NCBI GenBank assembly: GCA_005402585.1
Contig: BIFP01000008.1
Span: 186,001-250,000, forward strand
Direction of reading: 5' to 3'
From: Micromonosporaceae bacterium KJ-029
GTDB lineage: Bacteria > Actinomycetota > Actinomycetes > Mycobacteriales > Micromonosporaceae
DNA: 64,000 bases
Positions 35,764-45,701 of this stretch are shown piece after piece. Position 1 is the first letter of the stretch. Each line of letters starts with the position of its first letter. Position numbers and translations under genes: made by a program. The notes beneath the pieces are model-generated. The model did not search any database and was not told the DNA's origin. It worked only from the letters and a program-made list of their open reading frames with translations.

Positions 35764-36696
35764 ATGTACGTCGTGTCCGTGATCAACTACAAGGGTGGGG
35801 TCGGCAAGACCACGGTGACCGCCAACCTCGGGGCCGAACTGGCCAACCGCGGGATGAAGGTGCTGCTCATCGACCTCGACCCGCAGGCCAGCCTGACCTT
35901 CGGCTTCTACGACCCGGACGACTGGCGGGAACGGCTGCGCGACGGCCGGACCGTGAAACGCTGGTACGACGGGCTGCGCGAGGGCAACCCGGCGGTCACC
36001 CTCGGCGAGCTGGTGGTGTCGCCCGGTCCGGCGAACTCCCGGCTGTCCGGTGCCGGCCGGCTCGACCTGATCGCCTCACACCTGCAACTGGTCGACATCG
36101 ACCTGGCGCTGGCCCGCAGCGTCGCGGGCGGCGAGGAGTACGACGCCGAACTGTTCCGGGTGCGCGGCTCGCTCGCCGAGGGACTGCTCGCCGACGGGCT
36201 GGACCCGTACGACATGGTGCTGATCGACTGCCCGCCGAACTTCAACGTGGTCACCCAGTCGGCCATCATCGCCAGCGACCACCTGGTCATCCCGGCCAGG
36301 GCCGACTACCTGTCCACTCTGGGCATCGACTACCTGCACGGCAACGTGCGGGAACTGGTCGACCAGTACAACGTCGACGCCCGCCGGTTCGCCACCGTAC
36401 GCCGGCACCAGAAGGTCGCCCCCGGCGTGGCCGGCGTGGTCTTCACGATGATCCAGTTGTTGGCACGGCAGCCGATCGCCACCCACCAGCGCTACATGGA
36501 CCAGGTTCGCAACCTGGGCCTGCCGGTCTTCCCGACCGCGCTGCGGGAGAACGTCACCCTCTACGCCACGAACACCCCGCGCGGAGTACCGGTGGTGCTG
36601 CGCGACCGGATGACCGTCCCCGCCGTCCGGGAGGAGCTACGCCAGCTCGCCACCGAGTTCCTCGACCACCTCCGGCCCGACCGGCAGCCCGCGTGA
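35764..36696 (+). CDS. ParA-family ATPase
   Basis: The protein has 310 residues; GGGAGG precedes ATG. The deviant Walker A is NYKGGVGKTTVTANL, then LLIDLDPQASLTF and the Walker B region MVLIDCPPNFNVVTQ. It belongs to the ParA/Soj/MinD group but has no ParB partner in the window. PARADYLSTLGIDYLHGNV and ALRENVTLYA follow the family. It overlaps a small SAP-like gene by GTGA. Divergence from the Ycf46 operon suggests that it may position or regulate that system. Confidence 0.9.
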   Translation: MYVVSVINYKGGVGKTTVTANLGAELANRGMKVLLIDLDPQASLTFGFYDPDDWRERLRDGRTVKRWYDGLREGNPAVTLGELVVSPGPANSRLSGAGRLDLIASHLQLVDIDLALARSVAGGEEYDAELFRVRGSLAEGLLADGLDPYDMVLIDCPPNFNVVTQSAIIASDHLVIPARADYLSTLGIDYLHGNVRELVDQYNVDARRFATVRRHQKVAPGVAGVVFTMIQLLARQPIATHQRYMDQVRNLGLPVFPTALRENVTLYATNTPRGVPVVLRDRMTVPAVREELRQLATEFLDHLRPDRQPA

Positions 36697-36932
36697 GCGG
36701 CCAGGACGGCGGCGCCGACCCGGCCCGGGCCGCCGAGCGGCTGGCGGCCATGGCCACCCGCACCGACGGTACGGCGTACCTGTCGGGCTGGTCGGTGCGG
36801 GACCTGCGGGCACTGGCCGCCGGCCTGGGGCTGCGTGGCGTCGGCGGGCTGCGCAAGGCGGAACTGGTCGAGCGGATCGTGGAGCGCACCATCGGCTACC
36901 GGCTCACCTCCGCCGCCCTGCGGCAGCGCTGA
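36693..36932 (+). CDS. Small SAP/Rho-N-like protein
   Basis: The protein has 79 residues; GTG overlaps the parA stop (GTGA), so the two are translationally coupled. The C-terminal two-thirds, WSVRDLRALAAGLGLRGVGGLRKAELVERIVERTIGYRL, has the helix-extended-helix look of SAP or Rho N-terminal nucleic-acid-binding motifs. It could be the DNA-binding partner of the ParA. Function unknown. Confidence 0.7.
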   Translation: MSGQDGGADPARAAERLAAMATRTDGTAYLSGWSVRDLRALAAGLGLRGVGGLRKAELVERIVERTIGYRLTSAALRQR

Positions 36933-37019
36933 CCGGGCAGCACCGGCACCGGAGCCCCGGCAGGGTGACGACCGACGGGTCGGGGTGAGAAAGCCGGCGT
37001 GAGCGGGTATGCCGGACGA

Positions 37020-37871
37020 ATGGCAGGCGCGATTCCGGACATCAGGCTGAACGACGGCAACACCATCCCACAGCTGGGCTTCGGGGTGTTCCAGATCGCC
37101 CCGGCTAACACCGCCGAGGCGGTACGCACCGCCCTGGACGTCGGCTACCGACACATCGACACCGCCGAGATGTACGGCAACGAGGCCGAGGTCGGCCAGG
37201 GGGTGCGTACGGCGGGGGTGGCCCGCGAGGACGTCTACATCACCAGCAAACTGAACAACGGCTTCCACCGCCCCGACGACGCCCGGGCCGCGTTCCAGTC
37301 GACGCTGGACGCGCTGCGGACCGACTACATCGACCTCTTCCTCATCCACTGGCCGCTGCCGACCCGCTACGACGGCGACTTCGTCACCACCTGGAAGGTG
37401 CTGGAGGAGTTCAAGAACGACGGCCGGGCCCGCTCCATCGGCGTGTCCAACTTCCAGGTCCCGCACCTGGAGCGGCTCGCCGCGGAGGCGGACCTGGTGC
37501 CCGCGGTCAACCAGGTCGAGGCGCATCCGTACTTCGCCAACGAAGCGGTCCGCGACCACGACATCAAGAACGGCATCATCACCGAGGCGTGGTCGCCGAT
37601 CGCGCAGGGCGCGGTGCTCGGCGACCCGATCATCGTCGACCTCGCCGAGCAGGTCGGCCGTACCCCGGCCCAGGTGGTGCTGCGCTGGCACGTGCAGCGT
37701 GGTGACGTCATCTTCCCGAAGTCGACCACGCCGAAGCGGATCGAGGAGAACTTCCAGATCTTCGACTTCGAGCTGGACGACGCCGCGATGGAGGAACTCA
37801 CTCTGCTGGACCGGGGCGAGGCCGGGCGGCAGGGGCCCAACCCGGACACCTTCGACTACATCCCGTCCTGA
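37020..37871 (+). CDS. Aldo/keto reductase (AKR5-like)
   Basis: The protein has 283 residues. Tetrad: D47 and Y52 in RHIDTAEMYGN, K77 in TSKLNN, H110 in LIHWP. IFPKSTTPKRIEENFQIFDF is the NADPH-binding region. It is related to the gene at 3070-3858 but in a separate context. GTG 36999 is an alternative start. It is 82 bp upstream of another reductase on the same strand. Confidence 0.92.
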   Translation: MAGAIPDIRLNDGNTIPQLGFGVFQIAPANTAEAVRTALDVGYRHIDTAEMYGNEAEVGQGVRTAGVAREDVYITSKLNNGFHRPDDARAAFQSTLDALRTDYIDLFLIHWPLPTRYDGDFVTTWKVLEEFKNDGRARSIGVSNFQVPHLERLAAEADLVPAVNQVEAHPYFANEAVRDHDIKNGIITEAWSPIAQGAVLGDPIIVDLAEQVGRTPAQVVLRWHVQRGDVIFPKSTTPKRIEENFQIFDFELDDAAMEELTLLDRGEAGRQGPNPDTFDYIPS

Positions 37872-37953
37872 GCAGTGGTTTGACCTCGAGTGCGCTCGAA
37901 GACGCAGGCTGGTGCCCGCGTCCACCGGTTTCGGGCGCACGAGAGGAGTTTCC

Positions 37954-38940
37954 ATGCAGTACCGCACGATCGGCACCGACCCACGTAGCCAGCGCGAGGT
38001 CAGTGTGCTCAGCCTCGGCGCGATGCTCTTCGGTTCGAAGACCGACGAGGCCACCTCGTACGCGATTCTGGACCGCTTCGTCGAGGCGGGCGGCACCTTC
38101 ATCGACACGTCGAACAACTACGCGTTCTGGATGGACGGTGGCCAGGGCGGCCAGAGTGAGGAACTGCTGGGCCGGTGGCGACGAAGCCGCGGGGTCGGCG
38201 CCGAGGTCGTCATCGCCACCAAGCTCGGTGGGCGACCGCTGACCCCTGGCACCAGCTTCCTCGCCGGCCGGGAGGGGCTGTCGGCGAAGGTGATCCGGGA
38301 GTCCGCCGAGCGCAGCCGGGAGCGCCTCGGGGTCGACCAGTTGGACCTGCTCTACGCCCACATCGAGGACCGTGAGGTGCCGGTCCGGGAGACCGTGGAG
38401 GGCTTCGCCGAGCTGGTCGCGGAGGGCGCGGTGGGCCTGCTGGGCGTGAGCAACCACCGGATCTGGCGGGTGGAACGGGCCCGCGCGCTGGCCGCCGCGG
38501 CCGGCCTGCCCGGGTACGAGGTGCTCCAGTACCACCGCAGCTACCTGCCGCACCGCCTGGACCTGCCGACCGAACGCGACCCCGACGGCAACGTGGGCGT
38601 GGCCGGCGGTGACCTGACCAGCTACCTGCGGTCCGAGCCCGGCCTGACCCTGGTGTCCTACGGGTCGCTGCTGTGGGGGGCGTACACCCGGGCGGACAAG
38701 CCGCTCGGCCCGGAGTACGACCTGCCCAGCGCGCCGGTCCGGCGGGCCGCGTTGCGGGAGGTGGCGGAGCAGACCGGGGCGACGGTCAACCAGGTGGTGC
38801 TCGCCTGGCTGATCGGCGGTGAGATCCCGACGATCCCGCTGGTCGGGGTCTCGTCGGTGGCCCAGCTGGAGGAGTGCCTCGGCGCCGTCGACCTGGCGCT
38901 GACGGCCGAGCAGCGACACCGGCTCGACACCGCCTGGTAG
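37954..38940 (+). CDS. Aldo/keto reductase (YdhF/AKR11-13-like)
   Basis: The protein has 328 residues; GAGAGGAG precedes ATG. Catalytic residues lie in FIDTSNNYAFW, ATKLGGRP and LLYAHIED (His). SVAQLEECLGAVDLALTAEQ is the usual C-terminal cofactor helix region. It lacks close similarity to its upstream neighbour, so the pair is not a simple duplication. A strong hairpin follows at 39008-39040. Confidence 0.9.
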   Translation: MQYRTIGTDPRSQREVSVLSLGAMLFGSKTDEATSYAILDRFVEAGGTFIDTSNNYAFWMDGGQGGQSEELLGRWRRSRGVGAEVVIATKLGGRPLTPGTSFLAGREGLSAKVIRESAERSRERLGVDQLDLLYAHIEDREVPVRETVEGFAELVAEGAVGLLGVSNHRIWRVERARALAAAAGLPGYEVLQYHRSYLPHRLDLPTERDPDGNVGVAGGDLTSYLRSEPGLTLVSYGSLLWGAYTRADKPLGPEYDLPSAPVRRAALREVAEQTGATVNQVVLAWLIGGEIPTIPLVGVSSVAQLEECLGAVDLALTAEQRHRLDTAW

Positions 38941-39007
38941 CGACGCCCGCAAGCTCCGGCGCTTCCAGACCGGCCGGTGACGCACGCACGGTGCGACCGG
39001 TGTCGGA

Positions 39008-39040
39008 CAGCCGCCGCTGGATCTGATCTAGCGGCGGCTG
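39008..39040 (+). terminator. Hairpin terminator downstream of aldo/keto reductase
   Basis: CAGCCGCCGCT (39008-39018) and AGCGGCGGCTG (39030-39040) pair perfectly with an 11-nt loop and are followed by a short T-rich stretch (GCTTTCT). The rest of the 300-bp gap 38941-39240 holds no gene; its right end carries the SD of the ABC operon. Confidence 0.75.
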
Positions 39041-39240
39041 CGTGCTTTCTCGCGCCAGTAGAGGGAAGCTGGTGGGAACCACCGCCGGCCGCCGTCGTTG
39101 AAGCAGGCGGCCGGCCACGCGCGATTTTTGTCGTAGGCGTGCGTTTTGGTGGGACGGCAGGCCGTGGCCGCGCGGGAGAAGTCGCGACGTGACGCCCGCC
39201 CGGCCCGCAGAATCCCAGAGCGGAAGGATATTCGGAGATC

Positions 39241-40257
39241 ATGAGTAGACGCACCACCGGCCTCGCCATCGAGGCCGAGGGCTTGACCCGGTCGTTCGGC
39301 GAGACCCGTGCGCTCGCCGGCCTCGACCTGGAGGTGCCCGCCGGTGCCGTATACGGGGTACTCGGCCCGAACGGGGCCGGCAAGACCACGGCGGTGCGCG
39401 TCCTCGCGACGCTGCTGCGCCCCGACGGCGGGCGGGCCCGGGTCTTCGGGCACGACGTGGTCGCCGAGGCCGACGCGGTCCGCGCCCGGGTCAGCCTGAC
39501 CGGGCAGTACGCCTCGCTGGACGAGGACCTGTCCGGCACGGAGAACCTCGTCCTGCTGGGCCGGCTGCTCGGGCTGCGCAGGCCGGCCGCCCAGGAACGG
39601 GCGGAGCAACTGCTGGCCGCGTTCGGGCTGACCGATGCGGCCGGACGGCAGGTCAAGAAGTATTCGGGCGGCATGCGGCGGCGCATCGACATCGCGGCGA
39701 GCATCCTCAACACGCCCGACCTGCTGTTCCTGGACGAGCCGACGACGGGGCTGGACCCGCGCAGCCGCAACCAGGTGTGGGAGATCATCCGGGCGGTGGT
39801 GGCGCACGGCACGACCGTGCTGCTGACCACGCAGTACCTGGACGAGGCCGACAAGCTGGCCAGCCGGATCGCGGTGGTCGACCACGGCCGGGTGATCGCG
39901 GAGGGCACCCCGGGCGAGCTGAAGTCGTCGGTCGGCTCCGGCACCGTGCACCTGCGGCTGCGGGATCCGGAGCAGCGGTCCGAGGCGGAACGGCTGCTGC
40001 GGGCGGCGCTGGGCGTACCGGTGCAGTTGGAGCCGGATCCGGTGGCGATGACCGCCCGCGTCGGCGGGGACGGCAGCGATCTGGACGCCAGCGCGCAGGC
40101 CGCGCGGGCGCTGGGTGAGCTGGCCGGGGCCGGGATCGTGGTGGACGACTTCTCGCTCGGCCAGCCCAGCCTGGACGAGGTCTTCCTGGCCCTGACCGAC
40201 CATCCCGCCGTACCGGCCGAGGCCGAGCGGGACGACGAGCTGGAGGCAGCCCGATGA
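39241..40257 (+). CDS. DrrA-like ABC exporter ATP-binding protein
   Basis: The protein has 338 residues. Walker [14 protein letters not shown], signature [15 protein letters not shown], Walker [15 protein letters not shown]-region [37 protein letters not shown] is characteristic of the daunorubicin-resistance subfamily. It also has the usual C-terminal domain ending in [18 protein letters not shown]. It overlaps the permease by ATGA. It likely exports a lipophilic drug or lipid; no biosynthetic cluster is adjacent. Confidence 0.92.
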   Translation: MSRRTTGLAIEAEGLTRSFGETRALAGLDLEVPAGAVYGVLGPNGAGKTTAVRVLATLLRPDGGRARVFGHDVVAEADAVRARVSLTGQYASLDEDLSGTENLVLLGRLLGLRRPAAQERAEQLLAAFGLTDAAGRQVKKYSGGMRRRIDIAASILNTPDLLFLDEPTTGLDPRSRNQVWEIIRAVVAHGTTVLLTTQYLDEADKLASRIAVVDHGRVIAEGTPGELKSSVGSGTVHLRLRDPEQRSEAERLLRAALGVPVQLEPDPVAMTARVGGDGSDLDASAQAARALGELAGAGIVVDDFSLGQPSLDEVFLALTDHPAVPAEAERDDELEAAR

Positions 40258-41111
40258 GCAGCGACACCGCCACCTCGACCGGGCCGGCGCCGACGGTCTA
40301 CGTGCCGTCGTCCGAGGCGTTGGCGACGGTCCTCGCGCCGGGCGCGCGACCGCCCCGACCGGGACCGCTGTCAGCGTCGCTGACCTTCAGTTGGCGCGCT
40401 CTGCTGAAGATCAAGCATGTGCCGGAGCAGCTGTTCGACGTGACGGCGTTCCCGATCATCATGGTGCTGATGTTCACGTACCTGTTCGGCGGTGCGCTCG
40501 CCGGCAACCCGCGTGACTACCTGCAGTTCTTCCTGCCGGGCATCATGGTGACCAGCGTCGTGATGATCACCATGTACACCGGTGTCGGCCTGAACACCGA
40601 CATCGAGAAGGGCGTCTTCGACCGGTTCCGGACGCTGCCGGTGTGGCGGCCGGCCGCCCTGGTCGGCATGATCGTCGGGGACGTGCTGCGCTACGTCCTC
40701 GCCGCGGTGGTGATCCTGTCGGTCGGGCTGGCGCTCGGTTTCCGCCCCGACGGCGGCGTGCTCGGGGTGCTGGCCGGGATCGGCCTGCTGGTGGTCTTCT
40801 CGTTCGCGTTCTCGTGGGTCTGGACGTTCTTCGGGCTCGTGCTGCGCAGCGAGAAGTCGGTGATGGGGGCCAGCATGATGGTGCTGTTCCCGCTGACCTT
40901 CCTCAGCAACGTATTCGTCGACCCGTCCACCATGCCCGGCTGGCTCCAGGCGTTCGTCAAGGCCAACCCGATCACGCATCTGGTGTCGTCGGTCCGCGCG
41001 GCGATGGCCGGCACCTCGGACGCCCCCAGCATGATGTGGACGGTGGTGTGGAGCGCCCTGTTCGTGGTCGTCTTCGGCACCCTGACCATGCACCGCTACA
41101 ACCGCCGCTGA
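40254..41111 (+). CDS. DrrB-like ABC-2 permease
   Basis: The protein has 285 residues with six membrane helices. The N-terminus is cytoplasmic. [50 protein letters not shown] and [21 protein letters not shown] are family signatures. [22 protein letters not shown] is the conserved extracytoplasmic loop. It pairs with the preceding ATPase. Confidence 0.92.
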   Translation: MSSDTATSTGPAPTVYVPSSEALATVLAPGARPPRPGPLSASLTFSWRALLKIKHVPEQLFDVTAFPIIMVLMFTYLFGGALAGNPRDYLQFFLPGIMVTSVVMITMYTGVGLNTDIEKGVFDRFRTLPVWRPAALVGMIVGDVLRYVLAAVVILSVGLALGFRPDGGVLGVLAGIGLLVVFSFAFSWVWTFFGLVLRSEKSVMGASMMVLFPLTFLSNVFVDPSTMPGWLQAFVKANPITHLVSSVRAAMAGTSDAPSMMWTVVWSALFVVVFGTLTMHRYNRR

Positions 41112-41119
41112 CCCGCCCC

Positions 41120-41152
41120 CCGGTGGGCGGCGGGCACTGCGCCGCCCACCGG
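41120..41152. terminator. Bidirectional hairpin terminator
   Basis: CCGGTGGGCGGCG (41120-41132) and CGCCGCCCACCGG (41140-41152) pair perfectly over 13 bp with a 7-nt loop. It lies between the convergent permease and helicase genes. Confidence 0.8.
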
Positions 41153-41164
41153 CGAGCCGGACGG

Positions 41165-42508
41165 TCAGAGGCGCCAGGGGACGGGCGTGGTGGGCGCCAC
41201 TTTGGACAGGTGGGCGAGGACGGCCTGGTTGGCCTCCCAACCGTCGGGGAACTTCACCGGCACGTCCAGCTGCGGCGCCTCGGTCGACGGGTGGGCGTCC
41301 AGCAGCTCGCCGATGCCCGCCCGGGCCACCACGACGCAGGCCTGCCGGTGCCGGGAGGCGAGTACGCAGAGCCGCCCCGACTCCAGGTGGAACGCGGTCG
41401 CGTCCCGCCGGCCCGACAGCGGATGCAGCACGATCGTCACGTCGTACTCGCGGCCCTGGAGCCGGTTGGCGGTGTCGACGGTGACGCCCGCGCCCGCCTC
41501 GCCCAGGTGCGCGCGGATGGCCGCGACCTGGTCGCGGTGCGCGGCCCCGACGGCGATCCGGTCCGCGGTGACCGGCGCGCCACCGGGCGCCTGCTCACAG
41601 AACGCGACCGCACCCCGGCGCAGCACCCGCACCGCCAGCGCGGCGCACGCGGCGGCGGCCTCGGCGTCGGTACGCGGGGTGTGCCGGGCCGGCAGCTCGT
41701 ACAGCGCCCAGCCGGTGGCTGCGGCCAGCTCCACCGCCCGGTCGACGGCGTCACCCGGCCCGGCCTCGGTGAGCTGCAACGCCCGCTCGGCGGGCGAGGT
41801 GCCGGCGCGGAAGCCGGTGAACGGATAGAACGCCCGCGACACCACCGGGGCGGCCGAGGCGGGCAGCCGCCAGGACACCGGCAGCCGGTGCACCGGCAAC
41901 TGCGGGTTGTGCCGCAGCAGCACCGCCACCGCCGACTGCATCGGATCCCAGGTCAACCCCGCCCAGCGACCGGTCTCCACGGTCGAGAACGGGTCCAACT
42001 GCCCCGGATCCCCCACGAACAGGGCCCGCTCGAACCTGCCGGCCACACGCAGCAGGGCGTCCGAACGCATCTGGTACGCCTCGTCCACGATCGCCCACGG
42101 CCATGAGCCCGCACCGACCGTGGCCCACTTGGCGGCCGTACCGATGATGACGGCCGCGGCGGCCAGGTCGGTGACCTTCGCGGCGACCCTCACCTGCTCG
42201 TGCGCCCGCACCCGTGCCGACGGCCGGTAGTCACCGGCGGAGAGCCGCCCGACGCGCAGCTCCGGCGCCTTCCGGCCGAGCCGGTCGATCAGGTCGTCGA
42301 CCTGCTCGTTGGTCTGCGCAATGATCATCAACGGCTCGCCGGTGCCGGCCAGCTCGACGGCGGCCCGCACCACCAGGGTCGACTTGCCGGCCCCGGGCGG
42401 CGAGTCGACCACCACACCCCGATGCTCACCGGACCGCAGGTCGTCCAGCACGGACGTGATCACCCGCTCGGCCTCGACCCCCGGCGGCACCGCCAGCTGC
42501 GACAGCAT
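41165..42508 (-). CDS. SF1-type (UPF1-like) AAA ATPase/helicase
   Basis: The protein has 447 residues. Motif I is VVDSPPGAGKSTLVVRAA, motif Ia IIAQTNEQVDDLI, motif II WAIVDEAYQM, motif III LFVGDPGQLDPF, motif V/VI VTVDTANRLQGREYDVTIVLHPLSG and LCVLASRHRQACVVV. The protein is short for a helicase of this class, so it is the helicase core with no accessory nuclease. ATG 42508 leaves nine bases to GGAAGG; a GTG at 42517 is possible. Confidence 0.85.
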   Translation of the reverse strand: MLSQLAVPPGVEAERVITSVLDDLRSGEHRGVVVDSPPGAGKSTLVVRAAVELAGTGEPLMIIAQTNEQVDDLIDRLGRKAPELRVGRLSAGDYRPSARVRAHEQVRVAAKVTDLAAAAVIIGTAAKWATVGAGSWPWAIVDEAYQMRSDALLRVAGRFERALFVGDPGQLDPFSTVETGRWAGLTWDPMQSAVAVLLRHNPQLPVHRLPVSWRLPASAAPVVSRAFYPFTGFRAGTSPAERALQLTEAGPGDAVDRAVELAAATGWALYELPARHTPRTDAEAAAACAALAVRVLRRGAVAFCEQAPGGAPVTADRIAVGAAHRDQVAAIRAHLGEAGAGVTVDTANRLQGREYDVTIVLHPLSGRRDATAFHLESGRLCVLASRHRQACVVVARAGIGELLDAHPSTEAPQLDVPVKFPDGWEANQAVLAHLSKVAPTTPVPWRL

Positions 42509-42562
42509 CGACCCCACCCTTCCACCCGGCGTCCCGCACCCTACCGCCAGCCGCCGACGGGC

Positions 42563-43078
42563 TCAGCGAAGCTCGTGTGCGTACGCCAGGGCGAGCCGGC
42601 GGTGCTCGGCATCGTCGGTGCGTGCGGCCAGTGCTCGCAGCTCGGCAGCCGCAGTGGCGTTGCGGGCGGACCAGGCACCCAGCAGGGCCGCGGCGGACTC
42701 CGGCGGGCTGCCGGCGGCGGTGGCGACCACCACTTCCGCGGTCTCCTCCGCCAACTGGTCGAGCGTCGGCACGGCCACATCCAGCTCGCGCAGGTGCCAG
42801 GCGACCAGGCCGACACCCAGCGGCGTCAGCCCGGCCACCCGAGCCGTCCGGTCGATCGCACCAAGGTGGGCCAACTGGTCGAGCAGCCGCGCAGGGTGTC
42901 GTCCTCGGGTACGGCCACCAGGGACACCGGCGGGTGGGAACCAAGCTCGTGGTCGAGCAGATGGTTGGCCGACACCTGGCGCAGTACCTGCTCGTCCACG
43001 GCGATCCGGCCCGCGTTGACGTCCGCGACGAATCGCGGCGGCCGCGGGGTCCGTCGGGTCGACGCCCTCGGGCGGCAT
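42563..43078 (-). pseudogene. Hypothetical gene with two compensating frameshifts
   Basis: The frame from ATG 43078 is open to 42563 (171 codons), but its middle third does not look like protein (Arg/Gly/Pro-rich, poor third-position GC). Over about 43040-42895 a different frame reads RFVADVNAGRIAVDEQVLRQ, SANHLLDHELGSHPPVS and LVAVPEDD with strong third-position GC. The original frame then resumes with LLDQLAHLGAIDRTARVAGL, TPLGVGLVAW and VPTLDQLAEET. A +1 and a -1 event have thus occurred. The gene is either decayed, or the assembly has two indels. No family was recognised. Confidence 0.6.
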
Positions 43079-43255
43079 TGGGTCCGTCGAACGTGATGTC
43101 ACACAGACGTAAATATGTCCATATGACATCAGATCTTTGAACGAAGGTGGGCCGAGAGCCGCGCAAAGCCGTGTCTTCCGAGCTGGCCATCGGTGGCAGG
43201 TGCCCTGGTTGATCTCCTACCATGAGCCGTTGCCTCATTCGCGAGGGTGGATACC

Positions 43256-44107
43256 GTGAACGATCGGATCATGGAAGGTAAGACCGTCGTGATCACCGGC
43301 GCCAGCGCGGGCATCGGCGCCGAGGCGGCCCGCCGGCTGGCAACCCTCGGCGCGACCGTGGCGGTGGTCGGCCGGTCACCGGAGAAGACCGCCGCCGTCG
43401 CCCGCGAGGTCGGCGCCGAGCCACTGGTCGCCGACTTCGCCCGGCTGGCGGACGTACGCAGGCTCGCCGACACCCTCCTGGACCGTTACCCCCGCATCGA
43501 CGTCCTGGCCAACAACGCCGGCGTCGTGCTGTCCAGGCGGAGCCGCACCGAGGACGGCCACGACCTGATGTTCCAGGTCAACTACCTGGCCCCGTTCCTG
43601 CTCACCAACCTGCTGCTGGACCGGCTGACCACCGCCGGGCCGGCACGGGTCATCTCCACCTCCAGCAAGGGCAACCGGTTCGGTGGCGTCGACCTCGACG
43701 ACCTCGAAGGCGCCCGCAAGCGATCCGGCATGCTCCGGTACGGGACGACGAAGCTGCAGAACATCCTGTTCACCCGCGAGCTGGCCCGGCGTACGCAGGG
43801 CAGCGGGCTGACCGCGACGGCGTTCCACCCGGGCGTGGTAGCCACCACCGGAATCAACCGGGACACGCCGCTGATCGCCGCGCTGGTGCGGTATCGCCTG
43901 CTGGGCGGCCTGGTCACCCTCGAGGAGGGTGCCGCGCCGCTGGTCCACCTGGCCACGATGCCCGATCCGGAGGCGGCCAACGGCGGGTACTACCACCGTT
44001 TCAAGCCCAACGGGCCGGTGCACCGGCAGGCCAAGGACGACCAACTGGCAACCCGCCTGTGGGAGCGTACGGCCGAGCTGCTCGGCGTCCAGGTGACGAA
44101 CCCCTGA
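43256..44107 (+). CDS. SDR family oxidoreductase
   Basis: The protein has 283 residues. The Rossmann motif is VVITGASAGIGAEAARRLA, followed by LANNAGVV, the catalytic Ser in VISTSSKGN and YGTTK (Tyr and Lys). It resembles retinol-dehydrogenase-like SDRs. GTG 43256 was chosen because GAGGG lies 8 nt upstream; ATG 43271 is an alternative. No partner genes. Confidence 0.9.
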   Translation: MNDRIMEGKTVVITGASAGIGAEAARRLATLGATVAVVGRSPEKTAAVAREVGAEPLVADFARLADVRRLADTLLDRYPRIDVLANNAGVVLSRRSRTEDGHDLMFQVNYLAPFLLTNLLLDRLTTAGPARVISTSSKGNRFGGVDLDDLEGARKRSGMLRYGTTKLQNILFTRELARRTQGSGLTATAFHPGVVATTGINRDTPLIAALVRYRLLGGLVTLEEGAAPLVHLATMPDPEAANGGYYHRFKPNGPVHRQAKDDQLATRLWERTAELLGVQVTNP

Positions 44108-44168
44108 CACCGAGTCGGGTGGCACGCCCTCCACCCACGCATGTAGGGCGGCCACTGGGCCAACGCCG

Positions 44169-44774
44169 CTACAGCTGGGGCCGCTTTCCGGCGACCTCGT
44201 GACGGAAGTAGGAGTCGAAGGACTCGGCCTCGTCGAGCAACGACTCGATCTGTACCCGGCAGGCCCGCACCACGCCCGGCTCGACCACCTTCCGGGCACC
44301 GACCGGCGTACCGGACGGGTCGTACATGACCTCGTAGAGCACTCGACTGCCGAGCACCATCAGCTCGGGAATCCGGCCGTGTTTCTGTTCGAAACCCGCG
44401 AGCCGGCCCGCGTCGAGCACCCTGATCCGCTCGCCCGCCTCGGCGCGATGCCGCAGCGCATGCAGCTCCCAGATCAGGTACGGGCTGAGCGGGCGCTCCA
44501 CGATCCGCAGCCGGCGCAACCCTGAGCCGGCCTTGTCGAGCTGGGCGAAGAACCGGACGCTCTCCGGATCGGGCTCCGCCGCGATCCGCAACGCGTCATC
44601 CCAGCGCCCCTCCGCGAACGCCTCCCAGGCCGGATTGCCCGGCTCGCGCATCGCCTGCAACCGCTGCGTGCGCAGGATCGGGCCGTCGACCGCGTCCACG
44701 GCCTCGGCGAAGTCCACGTCGTACCCGGCGAGCCCCAACCGCTCCCCCGCCGCCGACCTGAGCAGCTCACGCAT
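44169..44774 (-). CDS. DUF6879-like protein
   Basis: The protein has 201 residues. VRFFAQLDKAGSGLRRLRIV, LSPYLIWELHALRHRAEAGERIRVLDA and VLGSRVLYEVMYDPSGTPVGA match a family usually found beside XRE regulators in actinomycetes (DUF6879 from memory). Here no such regulator is adjacent. Cytosolic, function unknown. Confidence 0.7.
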   Translation of the reverse strand: MRELLRSAAGERLGLAGYDVDFAEAVDAVDGPILRTQRLQAMREPGNPAWEAFAEGRWDDALRIAAEPDPESVRFFAQLDKAGSGLRRLRIVERPLSPYLIWELHALRHRAEAGERIRVLDAGRLAGFEQKHGRIPELMVLGSRVLYEVMYDPSGTPVGARKVVEPGVVRACRVQIESLLDEAESFDSYFRHEVAGKRPQL

Positions 44775-44859
44775 CCGCGCCCCTCCGGCCGGACCACTTC
44801 CACCGCAGCACCATGATCATCTCCCACAGTGACGGAACGGGCACTCAGAATAATTGCAG

Positions 44860-45390
44860 TCACCGGGGCAGGGGTAGGTCCTCGACCGGCCCCCACTCCA
44901 GGTCCGCGCCACGGACGAGGGCAGCCTCACCCCAGGAGACCCGCAGCAACCCCGCATCGGAGTTGGCCGCGAAGCCGATGAGCAGCACCTGGGGTTTGGA
45001 GACGAGCCGCTCGATCGACTCGCGCAGGAACGTCAGGTCACGGCTCTCCTGCGGGGTGAGCGGCATGCCCGGCAGAAGCGGTTCCTCGTGGCGCGGCATC
45101 GGCCCGAACAGGGCCAGCAGGTCACGGATCAGCTGGTTGAGCGCGGCACCTCGGGCGTCACGCATGTCCACGTCGCCGCGCTTCGCGTACAGCCAGGGCA
45201 GCAGCAGATGCTCCCGGCAGATGGTGATCCGGACCTGACTGCCCGGCGGATGCAGGTCGGTCACGTCCGGCAGGTCGCGGAGTTGCTCGTGCAGAGATTC
45301 GTACTGCTGCTTCCAGCGGACCGGGCCGAACGCGTGGTCCGTGTCGAGCACCGAGGCTTCCCGCACCGATATAGAAGATCTCACACGCAT
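44860..45390 (-). CDS. Hypothetical protein
   Basis: The protein has 176 residues from ATG 45390. The sequence looks coding (FGPVRWKQQYESLHEQLRDL, VRITICREHLLLPWLYAKRG, ALNQLIRDLLALFGPMP, KPQVLLIGFAANSDAGLLRV) but matches no family I know. The first ten residues (MRVRSSISVR) are less convincing. A neighbouring frame carries MALPLRGAATASVDACEIFY at 45430-45371, so the true N-terminus may have been lost to a frameshift. Confidence 0.6.
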   Translation of the reverse strand: MRVRSSISVREASVLDTDHAFGPVRWKQQYESLHEQLRDLPDVTDLHPPGSQVRITICREHLLLPWLYAKRGDVDMRDARGAALNQLIRDLLALFGPMPRHEEPLLPGMPLTPQESRDLTFLRESIERLVSKPQVLLIGFAANSDAGLLRVSWGEAALVRGADLEWGPVEDLPLPR

Positions 45391-45701
45391 CGACGCTCGC
45401 GGTAGCCGCGCCGCGCAACGGCAATGCCATCCGGGCGATGGGGTCGCTGATGGCGTACGCGGCCTACGCGGTCCAGTCGAAGCGGCCGGGCACCGGGACG
45501 ACCGGCCGGACGGCGGGTGAGGGCGCGGCGGGCGCCGTCGGCCGGCGGGCGCTCGAACCTCCTCCGCGCCGGGAAGCGGGGCCGGCCCGATGGGACCGGC
45601 CCGCTCAGGGAACCTCCGCTGAACCCCTCGCACTCGGCGTAGCCGCCGACGCGCTCATCAAGTGTTGACCTATGCGTCGATCATCTGCTTATGTTGACGA
45701 C
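45391..45701. other. 311-bp intergenic region with possible degraded coding sequence
   Basis: The left part may hold the lost N-terminus of the minus-strand hypothetical gene (see 44860-45390). The right part holds the promoter of the PadR gene: TTGACC at 45665-45670 and TATGTT at 45690-45695, with a 19-bp spacer. TGTTGAC is repeated at 45664 and 45693, which may be a regulator site. Confidence 0.4.

Noticed and set aside
37020..38940. Tandem duplication of aldo/keto reductases
   Set aside because: The two proteins belong to different AKR subgroups with little sequence similarity; they are neighbours, not copies.
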